In this document: positions 1 to 7,131 of the stretch, piece after piece
How positions within the stretch are numbered: the first letter of the stretch is position 1
How the letters are laid out: each line of letters opens with the position of its first letter
NCBI GenBank assembly: GCA_002296225.1
Contig: DBHR01000112.1
Span: 3,338-14,265 of the forward strand
Direction: 5' to 3'
DNA from: Acidobacteria bacterium UBA823
GTDB taxonomy: Bacteria; Acidobacteriota; Vicinamibacteria; Vicinamibacterales; UBA823
Length of the DNA stretch: 10,928 nt
Program-made: the position numbers and the translations under genes
The notes under the pieces: generated by a model
The model's database searches: none
The model's input: only the letters and a program-made list of their open reading frames with translations
What the model was told of the DNA's origin: nothing

Positions 1-779
1 TGATCGCCGAAGCGATGCGCCGCGGGTACGCTGACCGGGCACTGCATCTCGGCGATCCGGATTTCAACGCCGACATGCCGATTGCACGATTAACATCTAA
101 GAGTTACGCCGCTGAGCAGCGTATGTCGATCGATACCGACCGCGCATCGGTTTCGAGTCCCACGAGCTTCACTTGGCCGGCTGAGAGCTCCGAGACGACC
201 CATTTCTCGGTCGTGGACCGGGACCGGAACGCCGTCTCGCTCACCTACACGCTGGAATTCGGCTATGGCTCTGGGATCGTCGTGCCCGGGGCCGGCTTCC
301 TGCTGAACAATGAGATGGGCGACTTCAACGCGGGGCCGGATACGACGACCGCTGAGGGTCTTATCGGGACCGAGCCCAATCTGACGGCGCCGGCCAAGCG
401 GATGCTTTCGAGTATGACGCCGACCATCGTTGCCAAGGGCGACCAACTGTTTATGGTCACGGGTAGCCCGGGCGGACGGACGATCATCAACACGGTGCTT
501 CACACGATTCTCAACGTTGTGGATTTCGGAATGAACATTCAAGAGGCGATCGACGCCCCGCGCTTCCACCATCAATGGCTGCCAGACCGGATTAACTACG
601 AGCGGCACGGGCTGTCCCCCGATACGCTGACTTTGCTTGAGTCACGCGGCCACGCGTTGCGCGAGGTAACCGGTCAAGGGGTGGCGGAGGCGATTCTCTT
701 CAACGTTGAAGACAATCTACTAGAGGCCGGATTGGACCGACGCGCCGCCGACGGCGGAGCCGTCGGGACTGACCGGTAA
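1..779 (+). CDS. ggt: Gamma-glutamyltransferase, C-terminal part (5' end outside window)
   Basis: Ntn-hydrolase that transfers or hydrolyses the gamma-glutamyl group of glutathione and related peptides, normally in the periplasm. The first full codon is at base 3, and the reading opens with IAEAMRRGYADRA and LGDPDF, typical of the end of the large subunit. The autocleavage site is visible: TTHFSVVD, with the nucleophilic Thr encoded at 195-197, begins the small subunit. Further GGT hallmarks follow in order: GSGIVVPGAGFLLNNEM, the substrate-binding SSMTPTIV, the glycine-rich VTGSPGG, and APRFHHQWLPD. The small subunit of about 195 residues is complete and normal in length, so the gene is truncated only by the window edge. 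It converges on the SDR gene with a 40-nt gap and has no visible partner gene here. An imperfect hairpin near its 3' end (749-765) lies inside coding sequence. Family identity is very secure; the physiological substrate is not shown. Confidence 0.97.
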   Translation, partial: IAEAMRRGYADRALHLGDPDFNADMPIARLTSKSYAAEQRMSIDTDRASVSSPTSFTWPAESSETTHFSVVDRDRNAVSLTYTLEFGYGSGIVVPGAGFLLNNEMGDFNAGPDTTTAEGLIGTEPNLTAPAKRMLSSMTPTIVAKGDQLFMVTGSPGGRTIINTVLHTILNVVDFGMNIQEAIDAPRFHHQWLPDRINYERHGLSPDTLTLLESRGHALREVTGQGVAEAILFNVEDNLLEAGLDRRAADGGAVGTDR

Positions 780-819
780 CGACGCGCGCGGCGAACCCTC
801 GTGGCCGCCGTTTGCGTTG

Positions 820-1608
820 TCAGTATGCGCTCAGCATACCGCCGTCGACTTGAATCGCGGTGCCCGTGATGTAGCTTGCGGCCTCGGATGAGAGGAAGAC
901 GGCTAGATTTGCCAGTTCTTCTGGCTGCCCCAGTCGGCCGATAGGGATGGTTGCCACCGAAGCTTTTTGAATCGCGTCGACGGTCGTTCCTTCCCGCTCG
1001 GCGTCGGCACGGTCCAGTTCGTCGATCCGCTCCGTGGAGATCCGTCCTGGTGCGATGACGTTGACTAGGATGTTGTCCATGGCGAGTTCTTTCGAGAGGG
1101 TCTTCGCCGTGCCTAGTACGCCCATCCGCATCGCATTCGACAACACCAGATTCGGAATCGGTTGCCGGATCGACGACGACGCAATCGCTATCAGCCGCCC
1201 GTAGCCAGCCTGTTGCATCTGCGGGACGGCAGCGCGGGCTATGCGGACGAAGCTCATTAAGCTCAGTTCGAACGCCAGCGCCCACTGGCTCTCGTCGATG
1301 GCAGCGAATCCGCCAGCCGGTGGTCCACCGGCGTTGTGGATTGCGATTTCAAGACCGCCGAATTCGTCGATGCAAGCCTGAACCAGCTTCTGGGCCACGT
1401 CATGGTCCTCGACGTTGGCCACTACGGCATGTACGTGGGCGCCCGTCTCGCGTCGGATGCGGTCGGCTGCTTCTTCAATCCGCTCCTGGTTGCGGCTCGC
1501 GATTACTAGGCGACAGCCTTCTTTGGCTAGGCCCAAGGCACAGGCGAAGCCTAGGCCGCGACTTGATGCGCACACGAGCGCGCGCTTTCCCTTCAGTCCC
1601 AGTTCCAC
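820..1608 (-). CDS. SDR-family protein (3-oxoacyl-ACP reductase-like) with substituted catalytic residues
   Basis: Short-chain dehydrogenase/reductase fold of 262 residues, normal length. Start is GTG at 1608, supported by a Shine-Dalgarno AGGAAGGT eight bases upstream. The nucleotide-binding turn is ASSRGLG (residues 14-20) instead of the classic TGxxxGxG. NAGG is at 92-95, and IAPGRI near 185-190 and the C-terminal VDGG are typical. Aligned to FabG by eye, catalytic Ser is kept (S144), but the Tyr and Lys of YxxxK fall on S157 and R161 (SNAMR). This agrees with a known subgroup of FabG-like SDRs that lack a perfect tetrad. It may use a different chemistry, or bind nucleotide without classical reduction; calling it a ketoreductase would be over-reading. 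It lies 50 nt downstream of the transglycosylase on the same strand, so co-transcription is possible though no functional link is evident. Fold is certain, function unknown. Confidence 0.93.
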   Translation of the reverse strand: MELGLKGKRALVCASSRGLGFACALGLAKEGCRLVIASRNQERIEEAADRIRRETGAHVHAVVANVEDHDVAQKLVQACIDEFGGLEIAIHNAGGPPAGGFAAIDESQWALAFELSLMSFVRIARAAVPQMQQAGYGRLIAIASSSIRQPIPNLVLSNAMRMGVLGTAKTLSKELAMDNILVNVIAPGRISTERIDELDRADAEREGTTVDAIQKASVATIPIGRLGQPEELANLAVFLSSEAASYITGTAIQVDGGMLSAY

Positions 1609-1616
1609 GATCGCTG

Positions 1617-1624
1617 ACCTTCCT
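1617..1624 (-). promoter_or_regulatory. Ribosome binding site for the SDR gene
   Basis: On the minus strand this reads AGGAAGGT, eight bases before a GTG codon at 1608. It is the strongest Shine-Dalgarno match near the 5' end of the frame and fixes the non-ATG start. Confidence 0.75.
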
Positions 1625-1658
1625 GCGGCCGGGAGTCAAACCGACCGCGCGATTTGCC

Positions 1659-3875
1659 CTACGGTGGCGTGTTGCCGTAAAGGCGCTGGTACGAGGCGTA
1701 GTTCGTCAGCACCTCACGGACGAATCGGCGCGTCTCGCTGTAGGGGATTGCGTCGACGAAATAGTCCTCACGTAGCCCATCCGCGGCGTTCCACCACACT
1801 TGAGCGAGACTTTCCCCGGCGTTGTACGAAGCGGCAACTGGGGCCAAGGTTCCGTCGAACATTGTGAGCAAGCGTTTCGCCAATCGGGCGCCGATAGCCG
1901 CGTTCACGCTTGGCTCGAGCATTGCGGCTTCGTCTCGGCTTACATCCCCAACACCAACAGCCGGGCCGATTACGGCCGCGGTGTCTGGCATGATCTGAAA
2001 CAGACCGAGAGCCCCAACGGCCGAACGCGCCTTCGGGTCGAATCGAGATTCTTGGCGCATGATGGCAAAAAGCATGAGCGGATCGAGGCCGTTTGCCTCA
2101 GCCGCAGCTTCGACCTCGGCTCGGAACGGACGTGGGAAGACCAGTCCCCAGAAATCCTTCGGCAGATTATCGGCGGGCTGCCGGAGGAATTCGCCGAAGT
2201 GGTTGGTAATTACCCGCGCCGCGCGGTCGTGGTCTGAAGACCTTGCTAGTGCGATGGCGGTCAAGAAGGCTAGCCCTTTGTCATGCGATCGTCGCTGAAG
2301 GAGGTTCCATACTGTCTCGGCGGCGTCGAGGGGCAGGCCCGCTTGTGCCAAAAACCTTGCGGCCTGAAATTCGGGTGCGTTCAGGGTAGCTGTCGTCAGG
2401 GCGAGATTCGGAAACGAATTCCTTTTGCGTGGTCGTTCGTCTTCACCGTTGACCAAACTCTCTTCGGCGAGTCGTCTAAATCCCCGAATCCCGTAGTAGT
2501 GGTAGGGGTAGCGAGCCGTGAGCGATTGGAAAGCCTCACTTGCGGCACCTATGCGCCCGAGCCGCTGTTCGGTGACGCCCAGCCAGTACAAGGCGGCAGG
2601 CGCCAGTTCGCCCGTAGGGCGCCGGCGCACCAGGCTGCGGAGGTTGGTTGCAGCGCGGGTGAGTTGACCAGCTTCCAAGGCGGCCACACCGGCACGCCAC
2701 AGGATGGTGCGCTGGGCCCCGGCAGCCCTGGTGATCCGAAAGAGTTCACGATAGACGTCCAAGCCTTCGTCGACGAGGCCCACGGCGACGAGGTAGGCGG
2801 CCAAGAGCGTGCCCGTGTCGCGTCTGATACTGAGGGGTGTTCCGGCAATCTGCCCGGCCCAAAGGTTCCCCCCTAGGGTTCTGACCTCATCCGTGCGCCC
2901 GAGTCGCACAGCGAGGCGGAAGCGGATTAGATGCACCTGTGAAACTTGCGGATGCGACGGGTAGCGACTGCTGAATGCGATACATGCCGCGATGGCTTCC
3001 TCATTCGACCGCATCGCATACAAGGTCTCGACCCGCTCCAGGTCGATCCGGGCCTGCTCGTCGGCGTTCGTGTGGACCTTTGCCCACTCGTTGAGTAGCT
3101 CGAGTGCCGTTCTGTATCGAGCGGTGCGCCGCAGCCGACGGACCATTTCGCCATATTGGTCGCTAGTGAACGGTGTCACGGGGCGTGCACGGACGAGCCG
3201 TCGTGCCGCCGTGCGGGCCTCCACAAAAGCCGCGGCCGACCGGAATTGGAGTTGTACGTTGCGGTAGAGCGCAAGGGCGCGGTCGATATCGCCGGTTTCT
3301 TCATGGAGCGAAGCCAAGCCGAGCTTCGCTCGATCCGCGGTCGGGCCGGTTCGGACGAGACTCAGGGCCTGTCGATACCTCGCTTCAGCACGCTCGGGGC
3401 GGCCCGTTTCAGTCAGTAGGTCGGCGACGGTCATCAGAAGTGGCAGGTCGCCGCGCTGCGGCCTACCGTTGGTGAGAGAGTTCAGATGGTTGTCGGCAAG
3501 ATCGGCCGCACCTCGATTCACTGTGTTTTCGATGAGCCGAGACAGCGCGAAGGCGCGCAGTGCGCGCTCCTCGCTGCCTAGTGCCGACCAGAGTGCCTCA
3601 CTTTCGTCAACTCTTCCGGCGTTGTTGAGGATCTGTGCCCGGAGGAGCCGTGCTTCTACCGATTCGTACGGTTCGTCGGCAAGACCGCGTTGGAGTACCG
3701 CGAGCGCCGTGTCGAACTCGCCAGCATTCAGCAGTTGCACCGCGTCAGGAAAGCGCGGCGCGGGCAACCGGAGGTCGCTTGGAGCCTGACCGAGAGCAGG
3801 CGTTGCTGACAACCACGCCACGATAAATGCCCAGTGAATCGTGCGCCCAGCGGGCGACGAAGGTAACGGTAGCAT
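1659..3875 (-). CDS. Soluble lytic murein transglycosylase with N-terminal TPR-like superhelix
   Basis: Cleaves the MurNAc-GlcNAc bond of peptidoglycan to give 1,6-anhydro products; acts in the periplasm. I chose the ATG at 3875 (738 residues). An in-frame TTG at 3899 would add eight residues. Neither start has a good Shine-Dalgarno, but the ATG puts a typical signal peptide at the very N-terminus: basic residues, then the hydrophobic WAFIVAWLSA, then ALG-QA as a likely cleavage site. There is no lipobox Cys, so the protein should be soluble. Residues about 40-590 are Ala/Leu/Arg-rich helical repeats like the ring-forming U/L domains of Slt70. The C-terminal SLT domain carries MRQESRFD with catalytic Glu at about 609, GLFQIMP (about 624-630), AASYNAG (about 681-687) and PYSETRRFV. 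Length is slightly above E. coli Slt. It is the first gene of a possible two-gene unit with the SDR and diverges from the aldolase. Confidence 0.95.
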   Translation of the reverse strand: MLPLPSSPAGRTIHWAFIVAWLSATPALGQAPSDLRLPAPRFPDAVQLLNAGEFDTALAVLQRGLADEPYESVEARLLRAQILNNAGRVDESEALWSALGSEERALRAFALSRLIENTVNRGAADLADNHLNSLTNGRPQRGDLPLLMTVADLLTETGRPERAEARYRQALSLVRTGPTADRAKLGLASLHEETGDIDRALALYRNVQLQFRSAAAFVEARTAARRLVRARPVTPFTSDQYGEMVRRLRRTARYRTALELLNEWAKVHTNADEQARIDLERVETLYAMRSNEEAIAACIAFSSRYPSHPQVSQVHLIRFRLAVRLGRTDEVRTLGGNLWAGQIAGTPLSIRRDTGTLLAAYLVAVGLVDEGLDVYRELFRITRAAGAQRTILWRAGVAALEAGQLTRAATNLRSLVRRRPTGELAPAALYWLGVTEQRLGRIGAASEAFQSLTARYPYHYYGIRGFRRLAEESLVNGEDERPRKRNSFPNLALTTATLNAPEFQAARFLAQAGLPLDAAETVWNLLQRRSHDKGLAFLTAIALARSSDHDRAARVITNHFGEFLRQPADNLPKDFWGLVFPRPFRAEVEAAAEANGLDPLMLFAIMRQESRFDPKARSAVGALGLFQIMPDTAAVIGPAVGVGDVSRDEAAMLEPSVNAAIGARLAKRLLTMFDGTLAPVAASYNAGESLAQVWWNAADGLREDYFVDAIPYSETRRFVREVLTNYASYQRLYGNTPP

Positions 3876-3984
3876 CTCGTGCAGAGTACCACGGACCAAT
3901 TACCATGGTGGATGAAGGGCCGCGCAGGCGTCGGGGCACGGGCGGGTCGATGGATACGTGCGGCGTAGCGATAGGCGCTCTGTC

Positions 3985-4068
3985 GTGAAGATGACAGCAG
4001 GCAAACTTACTGGCATGCAGGCGGTATCGGATGACCGGGGCGCGATTGCTGCGAACCGATTACAATAA
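3985..4068 (+). pseudogene. Duplicated 5' stub of the LacD-like aldolase gene
   Basis: GTG-initiated frame of 27 codons plus TAA. The first 23 codons match the start of the downstream aldolase except for Thr instead of Ala at codon 9 (MKMTAGKLTGMQAVSDDRG against MKMTAGKLAGMQAVSDDRG). It then runs four codons into the second repeat copy and stops 76 nt before the true start. The AGGAG preceding the real gene is replaced in this copy (CGCTC in the same place), so it is probably not translated efficiently. It is best read as a relic of the 160-bp duplication. A leader-peptide role is possible but has no support beyond its position. Confidence 0.8.
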
Positions 4069-4132
4069 TGGGTGAAGGGCCGCGAAGGCGTCTGGGCACG
4101 GGCGGGTCGACGGATGCGTGCGGCGCAGCCAT

Positions 4133-4137
4133 AGGAG
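4133..4137 (+). promoter_or_regulatory. Ribosome binding site deciding the aldolase start
   Basis: AGGAG lies seven bases before the GTG at 4145 and thirteen before the ATG at 4151, which favours GTG. The equivalent bases in the upstream repeat copy are degraded, marking this copy as the functional one. Confidence 0.75.
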
Positions 4138-4144
4138 ATGAGTC

Positions 4145-5155
4145 GTGAAGATGACAGCGGGCAAACTGGCTGGCATGCAGGCGGTATCGGATGACCGGGG
4201 CGCGATTGCCGCCGCGGCGATGGACCAGCGAGGCTCCTTGAAGAAAGCGCTCGCCAAGGAAAAAGGGAGCGATGTCAGTGATGCGATGATGGAGGAGTTC
4301 AAGGGTGCGGTGACTGAGGTGTTGACGTCGCACGCGAGTGCCATCCTGCTCGACCCCCAGTGGGGACTCGCCGCATCGAAGAAGCGGGCCAAGAATGCCG
4401 GCCTGCTACTCGCGTACGAGGAGAGCGGTTACGACAACGCCAAGCCGGGACGGCTCCCCGGACTCCTGCCCGGATGGTCGGTGCAGCGGTTGAAGTCAGA
4501 GGGGGCCAACTGCATCAAGATCCTGCTCTACTACACGCCTTTCGAGGCCCGCGAAATCAATGAGCAGAAGCATGCGTTTATTGAGCGGATTGGCGACGAG
4601 TGCCGGGCGAACGACATTCCTTTCTTCCTTGAGCCCGTCGGCTACGACCCAACCGGAGGGGATGAGAAAGGGCCCGAGTACGCCACGGTCAAGCCAAGCG
4701 TGGTCAAGCAGAGCATGGCCGAGTTCACGCAGGACCGGTATGGCGTGGACGTGATGAAGGTCGAGGTGCCGGTCAACATGAAATGTGTTGAAGGTGCCCA
4801 GGCTTTCGCCGGCACTGCGGCCTATTCGCACGATGAGGCACTTAACCACTTCCGAGCGGCTGCCGCCGTGGCAACCAAGCCGTTCATTTATCTCTCTGCT
4901 GGCGTCAGTAACGCCGAATTCACCGAGTCGCTTGAGCTCGCTGCCGAATCAGGTGTGAAGTTCTCTGGGGTGCTCTGTGGTCGCGCCACCTGGAAGGATG
5001 GGATTCCTGTGTATGCCAAGCAGGGCATCGAGGCATTCCGGAATTGGCTTGAGGGTGAGGGCGTTGAGAACATTGGCAACGTCAACAACCGACTGAAGGT
5101 CGCCAGCCCGTGGTTCGCAGCTTACGGTGCGGCGTCGGCTGAAACGCTGGCCTGA
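4145..5155 (+). CDS. lacD: LacD-type class I aldolase (tagatose-1,6-bisphosphate aldolase family)
   Basis: Schiff-base aldolase. Characterised members cleave tagatose-1,6-bisphosphate to dihydroxyacetone phosphate and glyceraldehyde-3-phosphate, often with loose stereospecificity, in the cytoplasm. The protein has 336 residues, close to the family norm of about 325-330, from a GTG with a good Shine-Dalgarno. Family hallmarks are plain: MDQRGSLKK (26-34), ILLDPQWG (67-74), IKILLYY with Lys125, FLEPVGYD with Glu163, and VMKVEVPVNMK with Lys205 as the Schiff-base residue. The C-terminal half has IYLSAGVSNAEF and GVLCGRATWKDGI, typical phosphate-binding strands. Its own 5' end is duplicated upstream, which is unusual. 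A small protein follows by about 45 nt and probably shares its transcript. The sulfosugar aldolases YihT/SqiA are relatives, so substrate cannot be fixed from sequence. The isomerase/kinase pair on the opposite strand suggests sugar catabolism. Family assignment is firm; the lacD symbol denotes family only. Confidence 0.92.
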   Translation: MKMTAGKLAGMQAVSDDRGAIAAAAMDQRGSLKKALAKEKGSDVSDAMMEEFKGAVTEVLTSHASAILLDPQWGLAASKKRAKNAGLLLAYEESGYDNAKPGRLPGLLPGWSVQRLKSEGANCIKILLYYTPFEAREINEQKHAFIERIGDECRANDIPFFLEPVGYDPTGGDEKGPEYATVKPSVVKQSMAEFTQDRYGVDVMKVEVPVNMKCVEGAQAFAGTAAYSHDEALNHFRAAAAVATKPFIYLSAGVSNAEFTESLELAAESGVKFSGVLCGRATWKDGIPVYAKQGIEAFRNWLEGEGVENIGNVNNRLKVASPWFAAYGAASAETLA

Positions 5156-5200
5156 GACCCTTTCTCCCTGCCGCCGAACGTTCTTGGCGCGGTGCGCACC

Positions 5201-5452
5201 ATGCCTTTCGAGTACTCGCCGGAGGTCCTTCAGGTGCTGGCGGAGCACGGTGTGCGGCCGACCGCTTCGACGCCCCCGGCACTCGTGAAGGACCACGTCA
5301 CCACTCTGTATCTCTACGAACTCAGATCGCTCCGGGCAGCGATGATGCGGGAGGAGTTTCCGAAGCGAGAGTATGCTGACCGTGTTGCACGGTTACGAAG
5401 CCGTTATCGTCTGATGTCACTGTCTAGCGAGCGGTGGGTCAAAAAAGCGTGA
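5201..5452 (+). CDS. Small conserved-looking hypothetical protein (83 aa)
   Basis: I do not recognise a named family. The predicted product is short and soluble: an N-terminal MPFEYSPEVLQVLAEHG segment, a Pro/Thr-rich turn (TASTPPALV), then a charged helical region with alternating Arg, Leu and Glu (YLYELRSLR, FPKREYADRVARLRSRY) and a basic end. There is no signal peptide, transmembrane segment or cysteine. I take the ATG at 5201; an in-frame GTG at 5192 would add three residues. No clear Shine-Dalgarno is present, though GGTG sits a few bases before the ATG. It follows the aldolase stop closely on the same strand, so it is probably co-transcribed. It ends 29 nt before the convergent ribulokinase stop. 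That placement, reasonable codon use and ordered composition favour a real gene. Function unknown. Confidence 0.72.
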   Translation: MPFEYSPEVLQVLAEHGVRPTASTPPALVKDHVTTLYLYELRSLRAAMMREEFPKREYADRVARLRSRYRLMSLSSERWVKKA

Positions 5453-5481
5453 GGATGTTAATCATCGGTCTGAAACACTGG

Positions 5482-7131
5482 TTACTGCCGTAGTCGCCGT
5501 AGCCGTGACATGAGTGCCGTGCCATCTCGCCCGAAGTGATCGTGCAACTCAAGATATTCCCGATAGAGCGAGTCATACTGTTGTCCGGCCGCAGGGTCAG
5601 GCTGGATTGTCTCTGGTTCAAGGCGGGCCATGTGTGCGACCGCTGACTCAAGTAACGCATAGCCTCCACGTTCCGGGCCGGCGGCTAGGGCGCCCAGGAT
5701 GGCGGCGCCCAGTGCCGACGCGTTTGGTGAAGCGGCTCGACAGATCGGCCGCTGTGTAATGTTAGCGTAGACCTGAAGCAAGAGTGGACTCCGGGTGGCC
5801 AACCCACCGGTGGCGACGAGCTCGTTCACCGGGATCTGTTCGCTCTCGAACGCGTCGAGCACGCGGCGAGTCCCGAAACCCGTTGCTTCGATGAGGCTCC
5901 GGTACAGTTCGCCCGGAGTCGTCTGGAGCGACAGGCCGACGATAAGTCCCGAGAGGTCGGTATTGGCTAAGACGGACCGATTTCCGTTCCACCAGTCCAG
6001 CGCGACGAGTCCGTTGCCGCCTGGTCCGACCGCGGCGGCGTCCGCTTCCAGACGCGCGAACGTGTCTGAACCGCCCAGCCCGTCAGGGTCCACCAATCTG
6101 GCGAACCAGCCGAAGATGTCTCCGACTGCAGCCTGGCCAGCCTCATACCCGTAGAGCCCCTTGACGATACCGTCTTTTACAATGCCGGCCACGCCCTCGA
6201 CCGGCGCATGGTTCTCGGCCAATAGCATGTGACACGTCGAGGTGCCAAGCACGGCCACCATCCGGCCAGGCGTGACGACTGTCGCGCCTAGGACCGCGGC
6301 GTGGGCGTCGATGATCGGCACGGCGACCGGCGTGCCAGCACTCAGGGTGAGGAGCGAGGCTTTTTCGCTGGTCAGCATGCCCACGCGCTGGCCAGGCGGC
6401 AGGACCTCACCCGGCAGTTTGTCTCGGACGAAGTGACGCATCCGCGGGTCGAGTGCTTCGAAAAACGCTTGGGACGGGAATCCGCGTGACCTGCTCCAGA
6501 AGCCCTTGTAGCCTGCGCCGCAGGCGTTTCTGATGAGCGTGCCAGTCAACTGGTTGGCTACCCAGTCGGCAGCCTCGACGATGCCCGTGGCAGTCTCGTA
6601 GATTTCTGGGTCCTCGTCGAGGATTTGCAGTGTCTTGGCAACGAGCCATTCCGACGATGTCCGGCCTCCGTAGTCGGGGAGAAACCGCTCGCGGCGAGCC
6701 GTGGCGATTTCGTTAATCCGATCGGCTTGTGCCTGGGCTGAATGGTGCTTCCAGAGTTTGACCCAGGCGTGAGGGCGCTTGGCGAACTCGGACCGCAGGC
6801 AGAGCGGTTGATACGTTTCGTCGATTGGCAGCACCGTGGAGGCGGTGAAGTCGAACCCCACCCCTGCGATCGCGTCGGCGGGCAGGCCGGCTTCCTGTCG
6901 AGCCTCCGTCACGACAGCGGTCAACGCGGTCAGGTAATCCCCTGGGTGCTGGAGGGCCCAGTCGGCCCCTAGTGTGCCGCCGGTGGGCAACTCGCGGTCG
7001 ATGACTCCGTGCGCATAATCTGCCACCGCGGTTGCGAGTTGGCGCCCCGTGGTCATCTCTACGACTACCGCCCGGCACGACGCTGTCCCGAAGTCGATCC
7101 CGATGGAGCAGGGGGTCGCGATGTTGCTCAT
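5482..7131 (-). CDS. araB: Ribulokinase (FGGY-family carbohydrate kinase, AraB type)
   Basis: Phosphorylates a ketopentose, classically L-ribulose to L-ribulose-5-phosphate, using ATP in the cytoplasm. The 549 residues are near E. coli AraB (566). The N-terminal ATPase phosphate loop is GIDFGTASCRAVVV (11-24). VGFDFTAST (91-99) is the conserved substrate-side strand. AADWVANQLTG (187-197) and GAGYKGFW follow. IIDAHAAVLGA carries Asp275 in the catalytic-base position of FGGY kinases. LGTSTCHML (295-303) and GYEAGQAAVGDIFGWF are distinctive of AraB rather than XylB, GlpK or FucK. The late VATGGLATRSPLLLQVYANI is the second ATP-binding segment. Start is ATG at 7131, overlapping the upstream isomerase stop as ATGA. 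There is no Shine-Dalgarno, so translation probably depends on coupling. No epimerase (AraD) is in the window. Some AraB-like kinases accept other ketoses, so the exact substrate is open. Confidence 0.94.
   Translation of the reverse strand: MSNIATPCSIGIDFGTASCRAVVVEMTTGRQLATAVADYAHGVIDRELPTGGTLGADWALQHPGDYLTALTAVVTEARQEAGLPADAIAGVGFDFTASTVLPIDETYQPLCLRSEFAKRPHAWVKLWKHHSAQAQADRINEIATARRERFLPDYGGRTSSEWLVAKTLQILDEDPEIYETATGIVEAADWVANQLTGTLIRNACGAGYKGFWSRSRGFPSQAFFEALDPRMRHFVRDKLPGEVLPPGQRVGMLTSEKASLLTLSAGTPVAVPIIDAHAAVLGATVVTPGRMVAVLGTSTCHMLLAENHAPVEGVAGIVKDGIVKGLYGYEAGQAAVGDIFGWFARLVDPDGLGGSDTFARLEADAAAVGPGGNGLVALDWWNGNRSVLANTDLSGLIVGLSLQTTPGELYRSLIEATGFGTRRVLDAFESEQIPVNELVATGGLATRSPLLLQVYANITQRPICRAASPNASALGAAILGALAAGPERGGYALLESAVAHMARLEPETIQPDPAAGQQYDSLYREYLELHDHFGRDGTALMSRLRRLRQ

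Larger units (their letters stand above)
3895..4213. repeat. Diverged tandem duplication of a 160-bp unit covering the aldolase leader and first 23 codons
   Basis: Copy 1 (3895-4054) and copy 2 (4055-about 4213) align without a gap at a constant offset of 160 bp. I count about 20 mismatches by eye, roughly 87% identity. The copies abut with no spacer, and homology stops sharply at both outer edges. That is what a simple head-to-tail duplication predicts: copy 1 joins the transglycosylase side and copy 2 runs on into the intact aldolase gene. The unit holds the upstream leader, the ribosome-binding region, the GTG start and 23 codons. Mismatches cluster at the ribosome binding site (3975-3980 against 4135-4140). 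In the coding part there are five differences, four of them synonymous. The duplication fills nearly the whole divergent intergenic region, so any promoter within it may exist twice. Confidence 0.93.

Noticed and set aside
749..765. Six-pair hairpin near the end of the GGT gene as a terminator
   Set aside because: It lies inside coding sequence before the stop and is not followed by a T-run.
674..1285. Minus-strand frame of 203 codons overlapping the GGT and SDR genes
   Set aside because: Arg/Thr/Ser-rich shadow; the SDR gene in another minus frame explains most of it and the GGT end explains the rest.
4061..4066. TACAAT as a -10 promoter element for the aldolase
   Set aside because: It is close to the consensus and lies in the most AT-rich patch of the gap, but there is no acceptable -35 at 16-18 bases and the matching bases in copy 1 read TACCAT. 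Not enough to call.
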